From the NCBI GenBank assembly GCA_030015575.1, contig CM057340.1, forward strand, positions 754,175,632-754,239,631: a DNA stretch of 64,000 nt. The letters run 5' to 3'. This DNA is from Agapanthus africanus (Eukaryota > Streptophyta > Magnoliopsida > Asparagales > Amaryllidaceae). Shown here in pieces: positions 56,541 to 64,000 of this stretch; within the stretch, counting starts at the first letter, position 1, and each line of letters opens with the position of its first letter. A model generated the notes under the pieces. The model had not been told where the DNA came from. It searched no databases and saw only the letters and a list, made by a program, of their open reading frames with translations. A program made the translations under genes and the position numbers.

Positions 56541-57370
56541 AGTTTAAGGATGTTTCGGTCTATCATTCGTCCTGTGTGCACGTGTATTTGTTACGTGACA
56601 GAATGAACAATGGAGATATGGAATGTACCAATTTGGGGCATGATCCGGTTTGAGGCGTGCACGTCAATTTGGAAGTGCACCAAAGAGTTGTTGGTTGTTG
56701 GGACCCACCACTTCTCCGAAGTCGTTGAAGAATTACAATGATATATATCAAAGGTGTGTAGAGATGTATCCTTAAGCCAGATCCTATATTTAAAGGAAAA
56801 GATGGTGATGGGCCTAAGAATCGTTAGTCATATTTGAGACTAAGATTAACTTAGGATATATGAATAAAGAACGGTTTGGATATCAGTTTAGATATCACAA
56901 ACATAAGCTTAGCCAATTTGGGCCAGGATTGGGTTGCCATGTTTGAAGCGAATATTTAGTTTAAGGACTTTTTGGTCCAAAGTTCAACTTGCGCGTATGT
57001 GTGTTTGTTACGTGACGGAGTGAACTATATTGATATGGAATGTGCCCAATTTGGACGGTCATGCACATCAATTTGGAAGTGCATCAACGAAAGAAATTGT
57101 TGGTCGTCGGGACCTGCCACCTCTCTGAAGACGTTGAGAAATTATAACGACATGTATCAGAGGTGTGGAGAGATGTACCCTTAAACCAGATCCCATATTT
57201 GAGGGAAAAGATGGTGATGTACCTAAGAATCGTTAGTCATATTTAAAACTAATATTATATTAGGAGATATAGGATGAATATCATTTTGGATATCATCAAT
57301 AGGAAACCACTAGTCATTTTTGAGACTAAGGTCAGTTTGGCAAATTATGAGCAATATTGGCTCGGTTGAT
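56541..57370. repeat. Tandem duplication of about 417 bp in the Tat LTR
   Basis: The block from tttagtttaagga at 56541 recurs from 56958. Shared landmarks include tttgttacgtgac (56587 and 57004), atttggaagtgca and gaaaagatggtgatg. The copies have diverged by many substitutions and an 8-base length drift, so the duplication is older than this insertion. Confidence 0.85.
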
Positions 57371-57445
57371 TTAAAATCACAGGGGTTTAACTTCAGGAAA
57401 CTTTAGCCAATTTGGGCTGAGATTGAGTTTCCATAATTACCCAAT

Positions 57446-57891
57446 AGTGCTAAGCACTGGGGCATACAGTGCTCACGTGCGTTTCACATGGGCAATAGAT
57501 TAGTGCTAAGCACTAGATTCTCGTTGTGCTCATGTGTGAAACGTGAGGCACCACAAATATGGGCGCTGTCCATTAGGTTTTATTTCCCCTTTTTATATAA
57601 GTTCTAAGCACTTGATTCTTGTGGCGCCCACATCTGAAACACGTGCGGCACCAAAAATATAGGCGCTATCCTTATGACTAGAGTTCTCGTGCAAAACACA
57701 TGGCTGTCTTTTTTTTATACTGGGGTGCTTTAACACTGACATGGGAAACACGTGAGACAGTTTTAGTTGTTCTCTTTTTTCGTTTGAAGCACTCACGTGG
57801 GAAACACGTGAGGCAGTTTTAGTTGTTTTCTTTTTCGTTTGAAGCACTCACGTGGGAAACACGTGAGGCTTTAAAATAGTGCTAAGCACTA
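57446..57891. repeat. Palindrome cluster: AGTGCT-A-AGCACT and CTCACGTG-N5-CACGTGAG
   Basis: Perfect AGTGCT-A-AGCACT dyads occur at 57446-57458, 57501-57515 and 57877-57891, the last two with 7-bp arms; a one-mismatch form lies near 57599. CTCACGTG-ggaaa-CACGTGAG occurs at 57792-57812 and 57847-57867, within a ~55-bp tandem repeat. Further CACGTG cores lie near 57474, 57641 and 57749. CACGTG is the plant G-box core. Confidence 0.9.
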
Positions 57892-57942
57892 ACGGTTCTG
57901 TTTTTGAAGATCTTGGCTCTTCATCACTGCTTTTTTTTTATG

Positions 57943-58271
57943 AAAGAACTAAGTTCTTTATATATAAGGTTAAACCCTAATTTTTGGAGGAATTAAATTC
58001 CTATATGTTCTTGTTATTCTTCTCTCCTCTTTTTTTATAATTTAATTATTTTCCCCTAGGTTTTGAATCTACAGAGTAAAATCTCCCCGATGAGAATTAA
58101 ATTCTCAACTTGTGGGGAGATTTGCTTCTGCAAATCTCAACCGGGGAAAGAACTGAGTTCTTAAATGAAGGGTTAAACCCTTAGATAGGTAAAGAAGAGA
58201 CAAAATAATCTTTGTTATTTTTACCTCTGGTTTCAATGAATAAAGTCTTCTTCTTCGAGAATCAAATTCTC
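57943..58271. repeat. Eight short perfect palindromes around the Tat TATA box
   Basis: AAAGAACT-A-AGTTCTTT (57943-57959), GGTT-A-AACC (57968-57976), AGGAATT-A-AATTCCT (57988-58002), TGAGAATT-A-AATTCTCA (58091-58107), GAGATTTGC-N4-GCAAATCTC (58117-58138), AAGAACT-G-AGTTCTT (58148-58162), AAGGGTT-A-AACCCTT (58168-58182), GAGAAT-N3-ATTCTC (58257-58271). Arms are 4-9 bp, and most have a single central base. Confidence 0.9.
57960..57968 (-). promoter_or_regulatory. Probable TATA box of the Tat LTR
   Basis: atatataag on the plus strand reads CTTATATAT on the minus strand, about 310 bp from the presumed LTR start. It sits between the first two palindromes. Confidence 0.5.
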
Positions 58272-58921
58272 TTGCGTGCACTTCGCTGACGATCCGGGCA
58301 ATCCAGTAGACGTCCTTAACCAGCGTGGTTACTTTCATGCATAGCTTGGTTCTGTTCTGTATGCGCGTGTGTGCATTGCGACGTTTACCCGACGTCGGAT
58401 GCAGCATACGCACCCCGTCGTGAGATCCAATCAGGCAAGTTTATCTTGCTACATGCTATACTATTATATTTACGTCCATATGAATAAAAATATTACATGT
58501 ATATTGCATTATGCATCCCTGTTACAGTTTACCGTTTTTACGATATCCATTCGTATTCGTACTGTATATTACATATTTAGTGCATGCTGGAACCTGATTG
58601 TTTCATGTTACTGCAATATTCACATACCATGCTTGCTAGTGTGCATCATACGACTCAATGACTCATATTATGATATCATTGATTATTACTTGTGCATCCG
58701 TGCTTTTACCGTGCTTCGATACTCGTTACAGTTTTACTTGTGCATCCGTGCTTTTACCGTGTTTCTTTACTTGCTACAGTATTACTTTAGGCATCCGCTT
58801 GATACATATGCACTACCTGACATGACTTCATACACTACTTAACTTGATACCTGATCTTGTTAATAATGCCGACAATCTTGACCTGTTGTCCTGACGGACG
58901 TAACTTGTTGTCTGCATAGAC
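58272..58921 (+). mobile_element. Family A-like LTR in plus orientation, left part
   Basis: Sequence such as gtccttaaccagcgtggttac and gccgacaatcttgacctgttgtcc is the reverse complement of family A interior (compare 60820-60850 and 26645-26715). It is truncated on its left by the Tat LTR and interrupted at 58921 by a solo LTR of the same family. It continues at 62453. Confidence 0.75.
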
Positions 58922-59527
58922 TGTCACGCCCCGCTTCCCAGAGTGCGCTAAGATAGGCACGTGACAGAGCCAACCATGCTACCTGTGGATAGGAAATATC
59001 CCTCCACAGTCACATTACGGCTGTCTAGAGATATCAAGAACAGTAGAAATAAAATAAACTATATAGTACATGTCCATGAGCTAGAATAAACGAGTCAAGA
59101 AATAATATGCGGAAGCAATAGATCCAAGTAATAATAACAATCTGGAAAGTACATCCCAAATACGGGCTCACAACAGGAAATAAAAGTGCTGAAAGAAAAC
59201 TAAACTAAAATACTAACAGGTCCTCACTGCTCGGCCTGCTGACTGAAATTCTCCTGAATGGCCTGCGATAGGGAGAGAGGATCTGGGCCATGCAAAACCC
59301 AGACGTCAGTGCGTCATAATATCAACAATAATATAATCAGGAGGTAACAAGATATGCAGACATGAGTATGAACAGTAATAAGAGTATAACAGTATCACGA
59401 ATAAGGAACAGTGAAGGGTATAAGCACATGTGATGTACAGTGAGTAATCTAAACTGTGCTACTGGGTTATCTATTCTAAAGTCTTCGAAATCAATTAATG
59501 TAATCCTCATCGTAACCCATCGGTGAT

Positions 59528-59635
59528 TATTCCGTAACGCTCGGAACAATGGCAAACAATATGTATTCCGTAATGCCCGGAAAAAAGACAAACAATATGT
59601 ATTCCGTATCGCCCGGAAAAACGACAAACAATATG
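59528..59635. repeat. 36-bp tandem repeat, three units
   Basis: Units start at 59528, 59564 and 59600 (tattccgtaatgcccggaaa…acaaacaatatg). It lies between the same flanking sequences (cgtaacccatcggt and gatagccctttgagttac) that enclose the unrelated 56-bp triplication in the other family A LTRs. Confidence 0.95.
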
Positions 59636-60006
59636 ATAGCCCTTTGAGTTACGTTCGGTTACATTCTTGATTTCCCCATACCCCCAAGTTATGGGTTCAA
59701 GTCAGGTATTGCCAATTGATATCTAATGCCAACACAGGATCAAGCCAGTACAGGTTTTGTCTATGCAGACAACAATAACGTCCATCAGGACAACATGTCA
59801 GGATTGTCGGCATTAGAAACAGGATCAGGTAACATGTCAAGTAGTTATATATCAGGTCATGTCAGGTAATGCACATGTATCAAGTCATGTCAAGTAGTGG
59901 TGTATCAGGTCATGTCAAGTAGTGCACATGTATCAAGCGGGTGCTCATAATCAAACTGTAGCAAGTATTGAATCAGGGTAAAAGTACGGATGTACAATAA
60001 AAGCAT

Positions 60007-60440
60007 GGATGCACAAATATCGATCAGGGGTTACATCATGACTAAGTAGGATGCACAATATCAAGCATGGGGTACTAATGTATTAATAATATGAGTTAAT
60101 GTAATATGGGGTGCAACTAGTTATGCAGAATTAATGGTATGGATACACAAATAAACATGGATGCATAAATAACTATCAGAGGTTACAACTATAGCTTCAT
60201 GACTATGTAGGATGCACATTATCTAGCATGGGGTGTTAATGTAGCAGTAATATGAAATAACGTGTTATGGTATTCAACTAGATATGTAATTAATAGTATG
60301 GATGCACAAATATCGATTGGGGTTACATTTACAGCTTCAAGACTAAGTGGGATGCACATTATTAAACATGGGATGTTAATATAACAATAATATGTAATAA
60401 TGTGATTTGTAGATGCAGCTACATGTATATTAAATGATAT
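60007..60440. repeat. Tandem repeat of about 145 bp, three diverged units
   Basis: Units beginning ggatgcacaaatatcgat occur at about 60007, 60159 and 60299, each followed by gtaggatgcaca and a catggggtgttaat block. The 25814 and 32926 LTRs show fewer units at this place. Confidence 0.75.
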
Positions 60441-62452
60441 GGATGCATACGGGTATCCGAAAACGGTAAAACTTTAATATGGATGTATAATGTGATAAAC
60501 GGGTAACATTTTACTCATATGGATGCATAATAATATACCTAGCATGTAGCAAGATGAATTAGCATGCGACTAGATATGTAAATAGTGATATGGATGCACA
60601 CGGATGTCCGAAGACAGTAAAATGGTAATGTGGGATGCATAATTAAACAATAAGTAATGTTATTATTCATATGTGTGCAATATATTGCAGTTAGCATGTA
60701 GCAAGATTAACTTGCCTGAACGGATCACACGACGGGTACGTACGGTTCGTCCGACATCGGGTAAATGTCGCAAAGCCATACGTGCGCACGGGACAGGTCT
60801 AGGCAAGGCAAGAAGGTAACCACGCTGACTGGGGATGTCCACCGAGTCGCTCGGATTGTCGGCAACGGGCACGGCTCCGGCGGGTGATCACCGGAAAAAG
60901 AAGCGAGATCAAGAAAGAAAGAAGAAAGAAGAGGAAGAGAGGGGCTATGGTCTGGGATTGGTGCCCTGGATCAGAGACGATGCGAGGGGGTTACAATGGC
61001 GATGGTTCGTCGACGGCGATGATGTAAGGCGGGGGTTTTCCGGCGAGGCAGTGGGTTTCTTGGGTTCTTGAAGTCGGGGATCGGGCTTAGAGCATAGGAA
61101 AAGGTCTGGAGTTATGTTGTTCTGGGTTTTGGGCCAGAGGAAATGAGGAGAGGGTGGTGACGACGAGGGGTCGCCGACGGTGGAGGTTGGGTCGAGGTCG
61201 GGGGTGTGCAGGGATGGGTGCTCGGGTTCTAGGGTTTGCAGTGGAAGAACTCGAGAAGGTTGTGGTGTCAGGTGTGATGAGGGAGAGGAAGAGGAGGTCG
61301 TGGTGATAGGAGAAAGTGGAGGAGACGACTACGAGATCGGCGGCGGCGAGGTTGATGACGAGGAGTTGGGTTTCATGGGTCTCGTCACGGTGGGTGTGTA
61401 GGGGGAGGAGTGAAAACAACGATGAGGAGGTGATAGAGGAGAGGGGAGAGGGTGACGAGATGATGGAGGCGAGGGGTCGGCGGCGCTACGAGGGAGCTAG
61501 GGTTTTCTCGTGGTGAGGGCGGCAAAAGAATTTAAAGAAGAAGAGAGAGGGAGGTGACGATAGGGGATAAAGAAAGGTGAGGGGATTCGAGGAGTGCCCA
61601 GTATTCGCGATAGGAGAGAGAAGGGGAAGAGAGAGGGAGAGAGAGATAGCGGAAAGAGAGAGATAGAGAAAGGCAGAGAGAGAAAGAGAAAGGGGGAGAG
61701 AGGGAGTGAGGGTTTGATTATGGGGGTGAGAATAAGTTTTTTTTAAAAGAATTATTATAATATGGTAAACGAGAGAGAGAGAAAGGGTGCTGTGTGGTAA
61801 CAAAAGATTTCTATCCTTTAAAATCTTTAAAAGATTATTTTGTTAAAACAAATCATATGTATACATTTAACCGTTTGAATCTATTATAATAAAATATTAG
61901 GAAATTTGAGTTTTCTGGCGAATACAAAAAATAGTCCCAAAACATGCCCGGGTCGGGTCTAAAAATCCAATTTTAAAATACGGAAAATATACGTGTCAAC
62001 CAAAACCAAAACAGGGTATCCGGGTAACGAAGAAGTATACCCCCAAAAATGGATGCACGCACGTGCACGTAGCCATCCAATTGAGTCCGTTTCACTGAAC
62101 GGGACGGGAACACGATATACGGATGCTACCACAGGGTCAGGGGTATGATGCAGGCCATGCTAGATATTTTTAAAATATTTTACTTGACTTTAAATGTTAT
62201 ATTAAAAAAATGTAGATGCCAGATATAACGCCAGTATGCAGTATACAATAATGAAAGTGCACGGATCCATATAATAAGCCAGGATAAATCACAAACATGA
62301 ATCAAGACGAGTTTCCAGTAAGCAGGTCGGATAGGATGCAAATACAGATGTCAAATACACTATTCGCACCCAAAACACAGTAAATCAGGAAAAATACCAT
62401 AAATAAGGAATTACTTGAACTAGAATTGGTATAAATGAACTAAGGTGTTACA

Positions 62453-62640
62453 TAAACAAAAGCTGTACCTGCTTGATCCTGTGTTGGCATTAGCTCTAGT
62501 TTATCAATACCTGACTTGAACACATAACCTTAGGGGTAAGGGGAAATCAATGATGAAACCTGAATTGTAACTCGACAGTTCGATACTTATACTGATCAGT
62601 TTTAGGGGCTAGGCCAGTCCCGGAATGATGCTGAATGGAG
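62453..62640 (+). mobile_element. Family A-like LTR in plus orientation, continued
   Basis: gtacctgcttgatcctgtgttggcatt… matches the reverse complement of 26600-26660 and resumes the LTR broken at 58921. It fades near 62640, where family C sequence starts. Confidence 0.75.
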
Positions 62641-63230
62641 TATTTGCAAGTCTGGGTATACTTTAAGTATTATTTTATTTGAAAAACAACAAGAAAGCGC
62701 TTTTATCTCATTGGTAAAGTATTTCATTGCTGTGACATAGCCCCTATGTTGAATCTCATCAGTCGCATATTATTTTTAATGATTTTTCTTTTAAACTTTT
62801 GGAAGCCCAAAAGTTTACACGTGCAATACACGTAAAAATGAAAAGTCACTGTAAACAAACATGTGGAAAATATTATAGGTACTGATAGGAACACGTGGCA
62901 CCAATCCAGAACCCAACCAACTCCAAACGACCGACGAGATGAGCAAAGGAGCGGGCGCCGCCGGGCTCCCCCGTCGGGAATGCTCCAAAATTTTGAACTT
63001 TAGTCCTTTGGCTCCCCCAAACCCCAATATTGTTTGTTTTCTTTGCAATTATCCAGAGAATTAAAATTCAGCATTAATCTAAATTTTAATGCATTTTTAA
63101 TTCCATTCTTCAATCCTCAAAATCCTAATTTCTCCTATAAATACAACATCACACCCTAACCCTCTCCATTCTGAAATCCATTATAAAAAATTCTCAAATT
63201 TTTTCCAAGTCAAAGAAGTGTACAGGTGGA
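62641..63230 (+). mobile_element. Fragment of LTR family C
   Basis: Aligns with 24960-25540: the tatctcattggtaaag box, ttggaagcccaaaagtttacacgtgcaa, the TATA-like ctataaatac near 63137 and gtgtacaggtgga at its end. Both ends are truncated, by the family A LTR and by the Tat LTR. Confidence 0.8.
62704..62757 (+). promoter_or_regulatory. Degenerate tRNA-like A and B boxes in LTR C fragment
   Basis: tatctcattgg (62704-62714) and gttgaatctc (about 62748-62757) occupy the positions of the better-preserved boxes at 25001-25053. Each has lost a consensus base. Confidence 0.4.
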
Positions 63231-64000
63231 TGTTCCCCGCCGAAAATCGGAGAAGCGATAAACGTCTTGCCTGAGATTCGGGGCAGATGCTAATTGGTGC
63301 TATCCGTCCACCTCTCCGAAGATGCCAAGTTGATTTATGGCACCATATATCGAAGGTTTAAACGGATGCGGCCAATATAGCAGACTTCATCAGATTCCCC
63401 CTCGTTTGAGGGGTTTTTGATTGTGGGGACGCTCTTCCCTGCATGCGCAAGCCCCTGCAGTTAATTACGCTACCGCATCACGGTAACCACTTTCTCTTTC
63501 TCCAGATGGTCACTTTGTGTCGTGGGTGTTTGTTTTGTTTGTGGTTGCCCGTAGATTGTATATGGAGACTAATTTATGTTGTCGCCCGTATGGCGTGGAT
63601 TAGTCCAAATTCGTATCTTCTTATATTTGGGTTTTGGTTTGGGTTTAAGGATACGTTAGTCTCCTTTGAGACTAAGATCAACTTAAACGTTTGTTAAGGA
63701 TACGTTAGTCTAATTTCAGACTAAGATCAACTTAACGGGATCGTTTAGATCCAACAACAGAGCATTTGGACTCTATTGTTTAGTTTAGGAAAATTGCGGT
63801 CGATTACTAGTTTAAGGACATCATAGTCCGTGGGTTTAAAGGGACCCCACAGTCCGGGTTAAGGACATCGAAGTCCATGGGCTTAAGGACCCCATAGTCT
63901 GGTTTAAAGACATCGTAGTCTATAAGCTTTAAGGATATCATAGTCCATGAGTTTAAGGACCCCACAGTCCATAGAAATGTGTGGTTGTCGGGACCCGTCA
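63231..64000 (-). mobile_element. Second Tat LTR, cut by window edge
   Basis: Starts tgttccccgccg, like the LTR at 55958, inserted into the family C fragment. It shares the gtccacctctccgaagatgcc and gtaaccactttctc blocks and the GACTAA/TTAGTC palindromes, but carries an extra dyad array (63816-63970). The preceding 5 bp are gtgga; the other side is outside the window. Confidence 0.8.
63816..63970. repeat. Phased GGAC-N6-GTCC dyad array, seven units
   Basis: Dyads start at 63816, 63842, 63863, 63887, 63908, 63933 and 63957, spaced 21-26 bp. Five have GGAC as left arm with GTCC or GTCT as right arm. The unit at 63908 is AGAC-N6-GTCT, altered in both arms so that symmetry is kept. The unit at 63933 is GGAT-N6-GTCC. 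Confidence 0.85.

Larger units (their letters stand above)
36456..58271 (-). mobile_element. Tat-type Ty3/gypsy element, 3'-truncated, with nested insertions
   Basis: On the minus strand from the right: 5' LTR, primer-binding site, gag, extra zinc module, protease, a further gag-like module, reverse transcriptase, RNase H, and the start of a second RNase H that is cut at 36456. Integrase and 3' LTR are absent. A complete Athila-like element (45830-54375) and a solo LTR (38808-41893) have inserted into it. The second RNase H and the C-x2-H-x4-H-x4-C knuckles are hallmarks of the Tat/Ogre group. Confidence 0.85.
55958..58271 (-). mobile_element. Tat 5' LTR
   Basis: Starts tgttcactgctgg on the plus strand (its 3' end) and aligns with the second copy at 63231 (ccgtccacctctccgaagatgcc; ttatcgcatcacgataacc against ctaccgcatcacggtaacc). 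The far limit is set where family A sequence begins, near 58271-58282, and is approximate. It contains a 417-bp tandem duplication, several families of short palindromes and a minus-strand TATA box. Confidence 0.75.
58922..62452 (-). mobile_element. Solo LTR, family A subtype
   Basis: 3531 bp starting TGTCACGCCCCGC and ending …ctaaggtgttaca. The flanks TAGAC (58917-58921) and TAAAC (62453-62457) form a duplication with one substitution, and removing the insert restores a continuous family A sequence. The ends match the LTRs at 25814 and 32926 closely; the interior is diverged, with different tandem repeats. A GC-rich block (60890-61500) and GA tract (61610-61700) are conserved in position. 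Confidence 0.9.

Noticed and set aside
58369-58842. 157-codon plus-strand ORF with Tyr/Cys-rich repeats
   Set aside because: It lies in the reverse-oriented family A LTR fragment; the repeats are the catgtcaggtagtgcac-type LTR repeats read backwards.
63811-63974. CRISPR-like array
   Set aside because: Units of 21-26 bp without unique spacers, imperfect repeats and a plant LTR context; these are dyads within an LTR repeat.

Overview
The window is nuclear DNA from a flowering plant. It is almost entirely nested LTR retrotransposons, with one eroded host gene fragment. The plant call rests on plant-specific retroelement lineages: Tekay-type chromoviruses with very long LTRs, an Athila element primed by tRNA-Asp, and a Tat-type element with a second RNase H. 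It also rests on the intron-containing 3' end of a plant prolyl-oligopeptidase-family gene. No tRNA, rRNA or CRISPR locus was found. Every retroelement coding region seen is broken by stops, frameshifts or deletions. Long gaps between ORFs are LTRs, leaders or introns.

Left part (1-12949): the right-hand part of a Tekay-like LTR (family A) adjoins an older LTR remnant. That remnant is split by a solo Athila-type LTR (2207-3716) with a perfect CATAG duplication. A degenerate minus-strand Ty1/copia element follows (4563-9705). Its 5' LTR is interrupted by a 5' piece of another Tekay element: the first 33 gag codons, a primer-binding site and an LTR at 10152-12810.

Middle (12950-25813): the last exons of an alpha/beta-hydrolase (prolyl oligopeptidase S9 family) gene remain at 13068-18042. 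There is an in-frame TAG, and a 4.4-kb intron holds a probable solo LTR and a hAT-type MITE. Next is a plus-strand copia element (19153-24886). It carries a second MITE copy in gag and a solo LTR of family C inside integrase with a perfect CCTCG duplication. A second, truncated family C LTR caps it.

Right part (25814-64000): a minus-strand Tekay element with 3.5-kb LTRs (25814-36455) has lost gag and has a mutated reverse transcriptase active site. It abuts a minus-strand Tat-type element (36456-58271). That element is interrupted by a 3.1-kb solo LTR (family D) and by a complete gag-protease-only Athila-like element (45830-54375) with a perfect ATCAT duplication. The Tat 5' LTR is followed by an opposite-orientation family A LTR split by a solo family A LTR (58922-62452), then a family C fragment, then a second Tat LTR running off the window.

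Most unusual signals: (1) the Tat LTR is packed with short perfect palindromes of several sequence families, including a phased GGAC-N6-GTCC array; (2) family C LTRs carry a tRNA-like A-box/B-box pair about 115 bp from one end; (3) the Tat polyprotein has three copies of a C-x2-H-x4-H-x4-C module, one of them between protease and reverse transcriptase; (4) related Tekay LTRs carry unrelated tandem repeats at what looks like the same site.
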